Assembly: GCF_001655675.1 (NCBI RefSeq)
Contig: NZ_LYRP01000012.1
Location: forward strand, 372,001 to 436,000
Direction of reading: 5' to 3'
Source of the DNA: Mangrovibacter phragmitis
GTDB taxonomy: Bacteria; Pseudomonadota; Gammaproteobacteria; Enterobacterales; Enterobacteriaceae
DNA length: 64,000 bases
The notes beneath the pieces are model-generated. The model was given only the letters and a program-made list of their open reading frames with translations. It made no database searches and was not told the DNA's origin. This document shows positions 39,636-48,650 of this stretch, piece by piece; the first letter of the stretch is position 1, and each line of letters begins with the position of its first letter. Made by a program: the position numbers and the translations under genes.

Positions 39636-40369
39636 TTTTGTTGCTCCTGTGGGTTTTGCTGCCGGGCACGCAATACGCTCAGTGCCTGGCGTTGTTTCCC
39701 ATGCTCATCAAAGTTACCCGGTGATAACCAGGCGCTCAGGGCATCACGAACTTGCGGCCACTCGCTATCAAGCAGCGAAAACCAGGCGGTATCCCGGTTG
39801 CGCCCTTTATAGACAATGGCCTGGCGGAAAATACCTTCAAAAGTGAAACCCAGCCGTTCCGCTGCCCGGCGGGAGGGGGCATTCAGGGAATCACACTTCC
39901 ATTCATAGCGCCGGTAACCCAGCGTATCGAACACGTAATGCATCAGTAGCGCATGGGCTTCTGTAGCGGCGGTGGTATGTTGCAGGCGCGGTGAAAAAAT
40001 AACGGAACCCACTTCGATAACGCCATTTTTCGGGTCGTGGCGCATTAACGCCAGGCTTCCCGTTGCTTCACCACTTGCGTTGTCAATCACCGCATAGTGC
40101 AGAGGATCCCGGCTTTCGGCAGCCTGAATAATAAATTGGTTAAATGAGGCGAAGTCTGCGAATGGCCCGGCGGGTAACCAGGTCCAGCCCCGGTCATCTT
40201 CTGCCTGAAGCCATGCGGCATAGAGTTGCTTACTGTGGCTCGCCGCATTCAGTGGGACCAGGTGGCAGTAATGGCCCTGCAGATTACAGTGTTGCGGTAA
40301 CGGGCAGCCTTGCCAGCCAGTGAGTGGTGCGCCAACAGGTTGATTAAATTCATTAAGCAGCACAGTCAT
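39632..40369 (-). CDS. GNAT-family N-acetyltransferase (RimJ-like, larger type)
   Basis: About 245 residues. The opening LLNEFNQPVGAPLTGW is typical of a GNAT subfamily found in many proteobacteria, and AAERLGFTFEGIFRQAIVYK near 200-215 is the C-terminal RimJ/RimL signature. I favour the ATG at 40369; the in-frame ATG at 40393 would add eight residues and neither has a strong binding site. It is coupled to the smaller GNAT gene by a 4-base overlap. Substrate unknown. Confidence 0.8.
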   Translation of the reverse strand: MTVLLNEFNQPVGAPLTGWQGCPLPQHCNLQGHYCHLVPLNAASHSKQLYAAWLQAEDDRGWTWLPAGPFADFASFNQFIIQAAESRDPLHYAVIDNASGEATGSLALMRHDPKNGVIEVGSVIFSPRLQHTTAATEAHALLMHYVFDTLGYRRYEWKCDSLNAPSRRAAERLGFTFEGIFRQAIVYKGRNRDTAWFSLLDSEWPQVRDALSAWLSPGNFDEHGKQRQALSVLRARQQNPQEQQK

Positions 40370-40432
40370 ATTCAGCTTCAGTCCGGGGAACATTAAGCAT
40401 AACCTAACGTGGTCATGCCCGGTTGTGAAGCT

Positions 40433-41335
40433 CTACACCGGGTTAACCGGCAGGACAGCGTTTTTTAGTGCGCTGAGCAGTGCATTCATACCGTGGTTCA
40501 GGGGCTTATCCTGGCGTAAGGCCAGCGCCAGCGTGCGCGAAAGCCGGGGCGTTAACGGCTGGCTGGTGATGCCGGGTTCTGGCTGAGTGATGGCCATCGC
40601 GGGAACAATGCTGTAACCCATACCAGCGCGCACCAGGCTTTTTATGGCCTCGATACTGCCTAATTCCATCACCGGCTGTAACCCGAAGCCTGCTTCGGAG
40701 AACCAGCCATCAATGCATTTGCGGGTACTGCTGCCTGGCTCGAAGATAATCAGTGGGTGTTGGCTCAGTGTTTCGGGCGTTAGCGGGGAAAGTACCCTGT
40801 CCCGAGCCTCTTCCGACGGGCCAATAGCGAAGAATTCATCGTCACATAATGGGGTCAGCGCTATGTTGCGGCTGTCGGCAGGGAGCGTCACTAATCCGGC
40901 ATCCAGCCGGTTTTCTTCTACGGCGCGGATAATCTCCTGCGTATTACCGGTGCGGATACTGACGGTGAGTTGCGGGTGAGACTGGCGAAGTGCCTGCAGC
41001 ACTGGCGGCATCAGGTGAATACAGGCGGTAGCCCCCATGCCCAGAGAGACAATGCCACGGGCAATACCACTACAATTGGCAACCTGAGCCTGAATATCGG
41101 CAACGATATGTTCCAGTTGTGGTGATAGCTCCAGTAAGACCTGGCCCGCGGGCGTAGGCTTCATACCTCTGGCAGTACGTTCAAGCAGGCGCGTGGCAAA
41201 CCATTGCTCCAGTTGGCGAATTTGCTGGCTTACCGCAGGTTGAGACAACCCCAGAAGGTTGGCGGCTGAGGAAAAACTGCCGTAGCGGGCCACCAGGCAA
41301 AATGTATGCAGATGATCCAGATTAAGGGCGGTCAT
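40433..41335 (-). CDS. LysR-family transcriptional regulator
   Basis: A 300-residue LysR protein, CynR/CysB-like in general shape. The helix-turn-helix is SFSSAANLLGLSQPAVSQQ near 20-40 and the effector domain follows. The ATG at 41335 has AAGGAAG six bases before it and gives the usual family length; the open frame upstream to 41503 lacks homology. It is divergent from a PAT-like acetyltransferase, which it may control. Confidence 0.87.
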   Translation of the reverse strand: MTALNLDHLHTFCLVARYGSFSSAANLLGLSQPAVSQQIRQLEQWFATRLLERTARGMKPTPAGQVLLELSPQLEHIVADIQAQVANCSGIARGIVSLGMGATACIHLMPPVLQALRQSHPQLTVSIRTGNTQEIIRAVEENRLDAGLVTLPADSRNIALTPLCDDEFFAIGPSEEARDRVLSPLTPETLSQHPLIIFEPGSSTRKCIDGWFSEAGFGLQPVMELGSIEAIKSLVRAGMGYSIVPAMAITQPEPGITSQPLTPRLSRTLALALRQDKPLNHGMNALLSALKNAVLPVNPV

Positions 41336-41431
41336 CAAAGGCTTCCTTATAGCGTGCATAAGCAATACAGGCTGTCTGGAATACCCGAAACATGGCACTC
41401 TGAAGGCCTGCATAATCCCTGTGAGCAAAAC

Positions 41432-41965
41432 ATGAAAATAATTCCCGCACAACAGCAACATGTTGCGCAAATTTGTGCAATTTACGCCTGGCATGTTGAA
41501 CATGGTATCGCTTCATTTGAAACAACGCCGCCGGATGTTGCTGAAATGGCGGGCAGGCTGGCAAAAGTGCAGTCTCACGGTACACCCTGGCTGGTGGCAC
41601 TGGAAGGTGAACAGGTGCTGGGTTATTGCTACCTGGCGCCATATCGCCCGCGCCACGCTTACCGTTTTACCCTGGAAGATTCTGTTTATATTCATCACCA
41701 ACATGGTGGGCAGGGGCTTGGACGAGCGTTGTTATCTCATGCCATTAGCCTGGTAGAGCAGGCAGGTTACCGGCAGTTACTGGCGGTGATTGGTAATAGC
41801 GAAAATCAGGCATCTTTGCGCCTGCATCAGAGCCTGGGGTTTAACCTAGTTGGGACGCTGCAATCGGTAGGCTTTAAACATGGGCGCTGGGTAGATACCG
41901 TGTTAATGCAGCGCACACTGGGCGACGGTGCAACACTACCGCCCAGTGAAGCCACCAGGATTTAG
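41432..41965 (+). CDS. GNAT acetyltransferase, phosphinothricin/methionine sulfone type
   Basis: A 177-residue protein of the PAT/MnaT group, which acetylates phosphinothricin, methionine sulfone or similar amino acids. Family marks are IYAWHVEHGIASFETTPP near 15-32, YRFTLEDSVYI near 80, and the acetyl-CoA loop GGQGLGRALL near 95. The family residue pattern continues with IGNSENQASLRLHQSLGF. The ATG at 41432 gives the family length. It is divergent from a LysR gene and overlaps the convergent VOC gene by four bases. Confidence 0.87.
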   Translation: MKIIPAQQQHVAQICAIYAWHVEHGIASFETTPPDVAEMAGRLAKVQSHGTPWLVALEGEQVLGYCYLAPYRPRHAYRFTLEDSVYIHHQHGGQGLGRALLSHAISLVEQAGYRQLLAVIGNSENQASLRLHQSLGFNLVGTLQSVGFKHGRWVDTVLMQRTLGDGATLPPSEATRI

Positions 41966-42798
41966 AGATGGAAACGCATCGCCAGCCATTGCGCCTGCTG
42001 CTGCGTTACCAGCAGTGCGTTATCCTGCTCCTGCCACTGTATATCGCCCTGGGTAAGGCACTGCCTGAGTTGGTTCAATGAGGCAACCTGGAAACACAGC
42101 GCCACCATTTTAGCGGGGGCATTTTGCCCGGCTGGCGGCAGCGCAAATTCCCGGCCAGCCTGGTCATGGCTGATAACCCGCAGGCGGCAGGTGCCCGAAT
42201 CAAGAACATAGCCACCCTGCGCATCCATACGAGGCACACAGTTAAACAACTGGCGGTATAACGCCAACGTTTGTACTGGCTGAGGTGCGGCAATCACAAA
42301 CGCGGTCAGTGACTGCACCGTGTTTGGGTGAACCTGCCATGCGGGTTGCCACACGGCTTCAGGTGTTTGCTGTTCGCAGAAAAAACTGAAGCCATAATCC
42401 AGTGCACTGCCACGAATCCGGGTGATACAGAAGCGCGCTTCGGTGGTACTGCCGTCGGGCAGGGTAACTGGCCGGGAAAATGCTGTAGGAGGCTCTCCCT
42501 CCAGCCCGCATTGCTGCAAATGTTGCCATACGGCGTGGGCATCTGCCGTTTTCCAGACAAGGCCAGCAAGACCCGGAGCAACTTGCCACAAACCGCGCGA
42601 CGAAGTTTGCCTGTCAGCTTCATAACCCAGCAGCTCCAGGTAGTTATCTTTGAAGATAGCCAGGTGGTTGCTGGAGCCCATAGAGTGATGGCCACGCTCA
42701 CTGAGCTGGAAGCCCATCCGTTGAAACAAGTGTTGTGCCTGATTCAGTTCGTCATCGACATTGATTACTGCGTGGTCGATAACCGGGGTAATCGGCAT
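41962..42798 (-). CDS. VOC-family (glyoxalase-like) protein
   Basis: A 278-residue protein opening with PVIDHAVINVDD, the first strand of the vicinal-oxygen-chelate fold, followed by NHLAIFKDNYLELLGYE. A second VOC half follows (about 165-278). It resembles Glyoxalase_3-type proteins. AAGGA precedes the ATG. It lies 33 bases downstream of the livF-like gene in the same direction, so it may be the last gene of the ABC transporter operon and act on the imported compound; the reaction is unknown. Confidence 0.75.
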   Translation of the reverse strand: MPITPVIDHAVINVDDELNQAQHLFQRMGFQLSERGHHSMGSSNHLAIFKDNYLELLGYEADRQTSSRGLWQVAPGLAGLVWKTADAHAVWQHLQQCGLEGEPPTAFSRPVTLPDGSTTEARFCITRIRGSALDYGFSFFCEQQTPEAVWQPAWQVHPNTVQSLTAFVIAAPQPVQTLALYRQLFNCVPRMDAQGGYVLDSGTCRLRVISHDQAGREFALPPAGQNAPAKMVALCFQVASLNQLRQCLTQGDIQWQEQDNALLVTQQQAQWLAMRFHL

Positions 42799-42831
42799 GA
42801 TGTATTCCTTCTGTTCTTGTTACTTTTCCTG

Positions 42832-43551
42832 TCAGGCGGCGCGGCCGCCAAAGTACAGTTCCCGCATCCGCGGATCGTTAAGCAGATCCCGGGCTTTACC
42901 CTGCATTGCCACTTTTCCCAACGCCAGCACATACGCCCGGTCAGAGATATGCAGCGCTTCCATGGCATTTTGCTCCACCATCAGAATAGTGACTTTCTCC
43001 TGACGGCGAATGGTTTGAATGGCGCTGAACACTTCGGTAAGCATTTTCGGTGACAATCCGGCTGAGGGCTCATCAAGCAGCAGCACGGAAGGCGATGGCA
43101 TCAGTGCCCGGGCCAGTGCGAGAATTTGCCGTTCCCCACCAGAAAGCGCAGATGCCGGGGAGTGCCATTTCTTGTGCAACACCGGGTAATGTTCCGCCAG
43201 TTGTGCCATGCGCTGCCGACGCTGCCCTGGCGGTAAAAATTGCCCACCTGTTTGCAGGTTCTCTGCGACAGTGAGGTTATTGAAGACGTTATCCAGTTGC
43301 GGAACAAATCCCAGAGAACATTCGCGAATTTTGCGGTGTACCGGAATTTTTGCCGTTTCACGCCCTTCAATATCGACTCGTCCTTCGCGCGGCGAGACGA
43401 ATCCCGCAATTGATTTCAGTAACGTAGACTTGCCGCAACCATTCGGTCCGAGCAGCGTGACAATTTCTGCCTGTGCAACATGTAATGAAATGCCGTGGAG
43501 AATATCGATACCTGGTGTGTAACCCGCCACCACGTTTTCCAGTGTTATCAT
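42832..43551 (-). CDS. Branched-chain-type ABC transporter ATP-binding protein (LivF-like)
   Basis: ATPase subunit of 239 residues. Walker A is GPNGCGKST near 37, the ABC signature LSGGERQILALARAL near 137, and Walker B LLLDEPSAGLSP near 158. The C-terminal MRELYFGG is the LivF ending. Its ATG overlaps the stop of the LivG-like gene (ATGA at 43548-43551). It powers uptake of the substrate bound by the periplasmic protein at 46145. Confidence 0.92.
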   Translation of the reverse strand: MITLENVVAGYTPGIDILHGISLHVAQAEIVTLLGPNGCGKSTLLKSIAGFVSPREGRVDIEGRETAKIPVHRKIRECSLGFVPQLDNVFNNLTVAENLQTGGQFLPPGQRRQRMAQLAEHYPVLHKKWHSPASALSGGERQILALARALMPSPSVLLLDEPSAGLSPKMLTEVFSAIQTIRRQEKVTILMVEQNAMEALHISDRAYVLALGKVAMQGKARDLLNDPRMRELYFGGRAA

Positions 43552-44327
43552 ACGGCCTCCTGCAGTGTCGCTGTGCTGCGCCCAAGATACGCATCCAGCA
43601 CTTGCTGATTTTCCGCCAGTTCGTCCGGGCGGCAACTGGCGACAATCTGTCCTCTGTCCAGCACAATACAGCGCTGGCACAGGGTGTTGATAAAATGCAT
43701 ATCGTGTTCAATGACCAGTAAGGAAATCCCTTGCTGACTCAGGCGAACCAGGGTTTCTACCAGTTCCTGGCGCAGTTGTGGATGCACACCCGCCATCGGC
43801 TCGTCCAGCATCAGCAAAGCAGGGTTTCCCATCAGCGCGCAGGCAATCCCCAGCAGTTTTTTCTGCCCACCTGACAGCGCGGCGGCGGGAAGATCTTTGA
43901 CTTTGGTCAGCAGTAAGGTATCGAGCAATTCACTGGCGCGGGCTTTGTCCTCCTGTTCAGCTTTGCGCCCGGAAGCCAGCCCCAGTAACCCGTTTATCAG
44001 CCCGTGTTGGCGGGTTCCTGCCGCCATCACCACTTCCATGACGCTCATCTTTTCTGGCATGACGGGCAACTGGAATGTCCGGGCAATCCCCGTCTGAATA
44101 ATGCGGTGGCTTGCCATGCGGGCAATAGGGCGCCCATTAAACGTTATGCTTCCGCCATCTGGCCGGGTGAACCCGGAAATTGTGTTGAGCAGGGTGCTCT
44201 TCCCGGAGCCATTTGGCCCCAGCAGGCCGAGGATCTCACCTTTAACCACATTAAATGAGACAGACGACAGTACCTGGTTGCCTCCAAAGGCTTTGCTGAC
44301 GCCAGCCACTTCGAGTAAATGCGTCAT
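43548..44327 (-). CDS. Branched-chain-type ABC transporter ATP-binding protein (LivG-like)
   Basis: ATPase subunit of 259 residues. Walker A is GPNGSGKST near 36, the signature is AALSGGQKKLLGIA, and Walker B is LLMLDEPMAGVHP. The ATG at 44327, overlapping the stop of the LivM-like gene, is favoured over an in-frame ATG at 44381 inside that gene. It forms the heteromeric ATPase pair with the LivF-like protein. Confidence 0.92.
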   Translation of the reverse strand: MTHLLEVAGVSKAFGGNQVLSSVSFNVVKGEILGLLGPNGSGKSTLLNTISGFTRPDGGSITFNGRPIARMASHRIIQTGIARTFQLPVMPEKMSVMEVVMAAGTRQHGLINGLLGLASGRKAEQEDKARASELLDTLLLTKVKDLPAAALSGGQKKLLGIACALMGNPALLMLDEPMAGVHPQLRQELVETLVRLSQQGISLLVIEHDMHFINTLCQRCIVLDRGQIVASCRPDELAENQQVLDAYLGRSTATLQEAV

Positions 44328-45211
44328 GACAGAATCCTTAACTTTTCGGGGAGCAGACCAGCAGGTCTGGTCAGCAGGCACAGTAGCAACGCAAGCCCTA
44401 CCAGACCCAGGCGCAGCGCACCTGTTAAGTCCGGGCTAATGTGGAAATAATCTTTAGCAAAGGGAATGAAGTTATACAGGCCTTCCACTAACAGGACGCC
44501 CAGCAGAACACCACGGACATTGCCAATGCCACCAATCATCACCATGCTCCAGATAAGAAAGGTCTCTGAAGAGAGCAGGTAATCCGGGCTGACATAATCG
44601 GTGTACCAGGCCAGCAACATACCGGCGAGGCAGCACATAACTGCACTGCTCATCAACGCCCGGCATTTTAGCCAGGGCAGTGAATACCCCATGCACATGG
44701 CCAGCTGAGGTTGTTCGCGCATCAGGCGTAGGGCGCGGCCAAAGCGGCTGGAGCCGGTGCGCAGGCAGGCCAGTGTGGCGAGGATAACGGCCACCAGAAT
44801 AATAACTGCGAAGATGCGGGTATCCACCACACTGTTACCGGTTGACCAGGGGGCAACCAGCCCACCGATGCCTTGCGCTCCGCCAGTCACGCTATCTTCG
44901 TTGACGATTGCGATGCGGATAATCTCCGCCAGCGCCAGAGTGGCTATTCCCCAGTAATCTGCGGTTAACTGGCGGCCCAACAGCGTCATCATGATGCTGA
45001 TAACCATGGCGCACAGTATTCCGGCAGGCATCACTACCCACAATGGCAAACCAAACTGACTACCTAAGCCAATGGCATACGCACCAGTACCGACAAACAC
45101 GATATGACCAAAGTTGAGCAACCCGGCATACCCCGCCTGTAAATTCAGCGCAAGTGCGACAATGGCATAGATGCCAGCCAGACAAAAAATATGCAGTAAA
45201 AACTCAGACAC
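44324..45211 (-). CDS. Branched-chain-type ABC transporter permease (LivM-like)
   Basis: Membrane permease of about 295 residues with some ten hydrophobic spans and the LivM pattern LNLQAGYAGLLNFGHIVFVG near 25-44. I start it at the GTG at 45211, which overlaps the LivH-like stop by eight bases and gives the normal length; the open frame runs on to 45343 inside that gene. It pairs with the LivH-like permease. Confidence 0.87.
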   Translation of the reverse strand: MSEFLLHIFCLAGIYAIVALALNLQAGYAGLLNFGHIVFVGTGAYAIGLGSQFGLPLWVVMPAGILCAMVISIMMTLLGRQLTADYWGIATLALAEIIRIAIVNEDSVTGGAQGIGGLVAPWSTGNSVVDTRIFAVIILVAVILATLACLRTGSSRFGRALRLMREQPQLAMCMGYSLPWLKCRALMSSAVMCCLAGMLLAWYTDYVSPDYLLSSETFLIWSMVMIGGIGNVRGVLLGVLLVEGLYNFIPFAKDYFHISPDLTGALRLGLVGLALLLCLLTRPAGLLPEKLRILS

Positions 45212-46097
45212 GGCGTACCTCGCGATTAAACAGGCCGTAAGGGCGTACCAACAGCGCCAGTAACAGAATGACAAACGAAGAGGCATTGACCCAGGTAACC
45301 GGAATAAACAGTAATTCCCCGCCGAACAGCCAGCTCCAGTCAATGTTAGTCACAAGGGTTTCGGTGCTGGCGATAAGTAACGCGCCGAAAATAGCTCCCA
45401 TGGGGTTGCCCAGCCCACCCAGAATGGCAGCCGCCAGCACCGGCAGCATCAGGTCATTCCCCTGGTTGACCCAGGCACTGGCATTCATTGCCAGCATGCT
45501 TCCCCCCACGGCCGCCAGCATGCCTGCCACCAGGTTAACACTGTGGATAATGGCGCTGGCGTTTAATCCTGACGCTGCCGCCAGGTCGCGGTTGCTTGCC
45601 AGAGCGCGTATTGCGCGGCCTTGTGGTGTTTTGAACATCAGCACACTGAATACGGCAACCAGTACACCAGTGACCCCCAGGCTCCAGAGTTCATCTGAAG
45701 CGATGCGGGTATCACCAATTTGCCACAGTTCACCAATCGGCAGGGCGTAGTTGATTGGGGCTGATCCTTCGACCCCAAGCACCAGTGCAATCAGTACCAT
45801 TGATACGGCCAGCGAACCAATCATGGCGTTAGCCGTACCGCCTTTTAACAATGGCTGAAATACCCAGTGATGCAACACCATGGAGAGCATGCCGCAAACG
45901 ACCGCAGAAAAGACGATAGCCAGTGATAACGGCATACCCAGGTGAAGCCCGGCCGCTGTAATAAATGCGCCAACCATGGCGTATTGCATATGGGCGATGT
46001 TGGCAAACCGCACCAGCCCATACACCAGGCTTAATCCCAGCGCGACCAGTGATAAATCCGCTGTGCGAATCAATGTATCAATCAAAAACTGCAGCAT
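45204..46097 (-). CDS. Branched-chain-type ABC transporter permease (LivH-like)
   Basis: Membrane permease of 297 residues with about eight spans. The LivH marks are LSLVYGLVRFANIAHMQYAM near 22-41 and AAAILGGLGNPMGAIFGALL near 223. It follows the binding-protein gene by 47 bases and leads into the overlapping permease and ATPase genes, the usual K-H-M-G-F order. Confidence 0.92.
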   Translation of the reverse strand: MLQFLIDTLIRTADLSLVALGLSLVYGLVRFANIAHMQYAMVGAFITAAGLHLGMPLSLAIVFSAVVCGMLSMVLHHWVFQPLLKGGTANAMIGSLAVSMVLIALVLGVEGSAPINYALPIGELWQIGDTRIASDELWSLGVTGVLVAVFSVLMFKTPQGRAIRALASNRDLAAASGLNASAIIHSVNLVAGMLAAVGGSMLAMNASAWVNQGNDLMLPVLAAAILGGLGNPMGAIFGALLIASTETLVTNIDWSWLFGGELLFIPVTWVNASSFVILLLALLVRPYGLFNREVRRV

Positions 46098-46144
46098 GAT
46101 TTCTCCCCAATGATGTAGCGTAAACAGGCATAAGAAACCGCCCG

Positions 46145-47272
46145 TTACCGGGGAACCGGTACGCCATTGCTGGCTTTAACTTTCAGGTATGGCTGGCTCT
46201 GGCGTTGGTTATCCGCATCCAGATCCAGTTTTCCGGTGATGCCGGTAAAACCGGGAGCTACCGCTTTCATGGCGGTAATCATTGCCGCCGGCTCAGCACT
46301 GTGTGCTTTGTTGATTGCAGCGGCGGCCAGCATGACGCTGTCCCAGGCATAACTGCCATATACTGATCGGGGTTTTTCATGGAATTTATTCTGGTAAAGC
46401 GTGGCGTAATTTACTCCGTTGCTGCCTGCCGCTTTCTGATCAATGCCCGCCACTTCCATTCCCATCTGGCCGTTAGTGTATTGTGCCGGAGAGCCGTCTA
46501 TCGCCATGGTTAAATACATGCCGTACCAGGGGGTTTTATTCAGCCCCAGCTCCCAGGCTTCGCGGTTAAGCACAATGGCATCCTGGCCATAGCTGGTGTA
46601 AACGTAGGCTTGTGGGTGAGCGCGGGAAATTTGCTCCAGTTCGCGGCGATAAGAAGGCTGCCCACTGGTGTAAAGCACCTTAGCGACAACTTTGCCACCG
46701 GCTTTTTCAAATGCCTTAGTGAACTGTTCCGCCATACCCTGGCCATAAGCGCCATCCGGGGCAATAAAGGCCACTTTGTTGTAACCCAGTTGGTGCACGT
46801 CTTCAGCGGAGAAACGGGCTGAAAGGGAATCAAGGCCGATAACACTCCAGGAGGTTGCGCCAATGTTACGCACATCAGTGCTGGTGCCTGAAATATTGAT
46901 ATGCAGCAGGTGGTTTTTCACCAGGTATTGCCCAACAGGAATGGTGACACTGGAAGAAAAACTGCCAACCACCAAAGGGACGTGGTTAACCTGAGTCAGT
47001 TTACGTACGGCGTTAAGGCCGGTAACCGGGCTACCGGCAGAATCTTCAACGATAACGTGCAGCGGTTGCCCGTCCACGCCACCATGAGCGTTAATGTTTT
47101 CCACCGCCAGTTCAATGCCCCGGCGCTGGTCTTCACCAATACTGGCACTGGTACCGGTTAAGGGTAAAACTGCGCCAATATTCACATCAGCCAGTGCTGT
47201 GTGTGCCAAACCTAACAACGTCATGCCTGTTAATGCTGACAGAGTCATGCTCTGCCCAAAACGACTTTTCAT
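46145..47272 (-). CDS. Periplasmic substrate-binding protein of branched-chain amino acid type (LivK-like)
   Basis: A 375-residue periplasmic binding protein. A signal peptide of 28 residues ends AHTALA. The type I fold follows, with IGAVLPLTGTSASIGEDQRR at the start and PLVVGSFSSSVTIPVGQY near 106-123 around the ligand pocket. GGAGA precedes the ATG. It is too divergent from leucine-binding LivK/LivJ to assume leucine. The divergent genes suggest an N-acylated or cyclic amino compound. Confidence 0.9.
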   Translation of the reverse strand: MKSRFGQSMTLSALTGMTLLGLAHTALADVNIGAVLPLTGTSASIGEDQRRGIELAVENINAHGGVDGQPLHVIVEDSAGSPVTGLNAVRKLTQVNHVPLVVGSFSSSVTIPVGQYLVKNHLLHINISGTSTDVRNIGATSWSVIGLDSLSARFSAEDVHQLGYNKVAFIAPDGAYGQGMAEQFTKAFEKAGGKVVAKVLYTSGQPSYRRELEQISRAHPQAYVYTSYGQDAIVLNREAWELGLNKTPWYGMYLTMAIDGSPAQYTNGQMGMEVAGIDQKAAGSNGVNYATLYQNKFHEKPRSVYGSYAWDSVMLAAAAINKAHSAEPAAMITAMKAVAPGFTGITGKLDLDADNQRQSQPYLKVKASNGVPVPR

Positions 47273-47833
47273 GTTGGTTCTCCGGTTTATTGTTGCCGGC
47301 TCTTAAGGCCGGTGCTTTTCAGCCTTTGCAGCATTGCAAGGCTTCCCTGGTGAAGGCGAAAAGTAGTGCACCAAAAGTGAATGTAAAAGTGCATACACTT
47401 GTGTATTAAGCAAAGATAGTGCCAGGGAAGTTCATCACCGGATAACAGGCATGGTATTTTTATGGGTTCAGGAAGAAATTAATGAATAAATACAATGGAG
47501 AGAATGTAAATAATAAATTTTGGCACTTATGGTTTTTTACATTAGTGGTTAACTGGCAGGTAAAATATCTGTGTGCAAAAGTGAATACACTTTGAATCAT
47601 TTTGGAGCAGTCTTGCTACAAAATGGTGCATGGTAATGATTTAACAAGGAAATAAAAATACAAAATGCTTAATAATCAAAGGTTATTAGGTTATGAATAA
47701 GTGTATTCAATTTTGTGTTGAGTTGTTTTTTTTGCTGTGCTATCAATAAAAATATTCGGTGAAATAACCTGTGCCGCTGGTTTATTTATTCACACGGTGT
47801 GCGGCTGCGTTAAGGGAAAAGTAAGGGGATAAT
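47273..47833. promoter_or_regulatory. Divergent control region of the ABC operon and gntR, with three operator copies
   Basis: The 561-base gap is A/T-rich and holds three copies of a 14-bp near-palindrome: AAGTGCATACACTT at 47387-47400, AAGTGAATACACTT at 47579-47592 and, on the other strand, AATTGAATACACTT at 47712-47699. They fit operators of the adjacent FCD-type GntR regulator. Their spacing, roughly 190 and 120 bases, would allow looping. Confidence 0.7.
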
Positions 47834-48535
47834 GTGGTTACTATTAAAAAGAAATCCCGTAGCGCCGACAGCGTAGAAAAAGTCTACGAGAAAGTGAAAG
47901 GGCTGGCGATTGATTACCACTTTCGCCCGGGTGAGAGGGTGAATGAAGTTGAGCTTGCCGCACAACTGGGTGTGTCACGTACCCCGGTGAGGGAAGCACT
48001 GAACCGGCTGGCTAAAGATGGCTTCATGAACTTCGTCCCTAATAAAGGGTTCTATTCACGCGATCTGACACCTGAAGGCGTCAGAGAGTTGTACGAAGTG
48101 CGCATGGTCATCGAACAATCCACTTTTCGCTTTGCCTGCCAGCGGGCGACGGACGACGAGATTGCGGCGACAACGGCTATCTGGGAAGAAGTAAGCCAGC
48201 ATCGCCCGCCACAAAATGACCAGGACTGGGCCAAAATTGCTGAAATTGATGAGCGCTTCCATATGGAAATCGCCCGTATTTCTCATAACAGCCGGTTATA
48301 CGAAATGCTCGACAGCCTCAATTCATTGAGCCGCTTCTTTCGGCGCATTGATTTAGAAACTCCCGTGCGGCGCAATAACGCGTATGACGAGCATGTCGAT
48401 ATTATTGCCGCATTACGCCAGCGCGATATTGAAAAAGGCGTGGCACTGATTGAACAGCATATTTCATTGAGTGCTGAGCATGCCATTGAAGTAACCAAAG
48501 AAGGTCTGGCCCGGATTTATTTCGGCAAACCCTGA
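47834..48535 (+). CDS. GntR-family (FCD) transcriptional regulator
   Basis: A 233-residue regulator of the FadR/FCD subgroup. The winged helix includes VNEVELAAQLGVSRTPVREALNRL-like sequence (about residues 36-60), and the C-terminal helical FCD domain supplies metal-binding residues (Asp and His in IDERFHMEIAR near 140). It starts with GTG after AAGGGGAT. It is divergent from the ABC operon and leads the M20-ProC-RidA genes, so it probably controls both. FCD regulators usually sense carboxylic or amino acids. Confidence 0.9.
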   Translation: MVTIKKKSRSADSVEKVYEKVKGLAIDYHFRPGERVNEVELAAQLGVSRTPVREALNRLAKDGFMNFVPNKGFYSRDLTPEGVRELYEVRMVIEQSTFRFACQRATDDEIAATTAIWEEVSQHRPPQNDQDWAKIAEIDERFHMEIARISHNSRLYEMLDSLNSLSRFFRRIDLETPVRRNNAYDEHVDIIAALRQRDIEKGVALIEQHISLSAEHAIEVTKEGLARIYFGKP

Positions 48536-48650
48536 TATCTGCAGGGAAATTTACTGACCTGATGATCGAGCGAATGGAGCATCTGTTCGCGACAGCGATT
48601 TTATTCCTGTGCAACGCGCTGGCGTTGTGCAGTGACAATGCAGAGGAAAT

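Noticed and set aside
39183-42798. The three GNAT genes, LysR and VOC as a resistance island
   Set aside because: The genes face different ways, do not form one operon, and belong to families common in enteric backbones.
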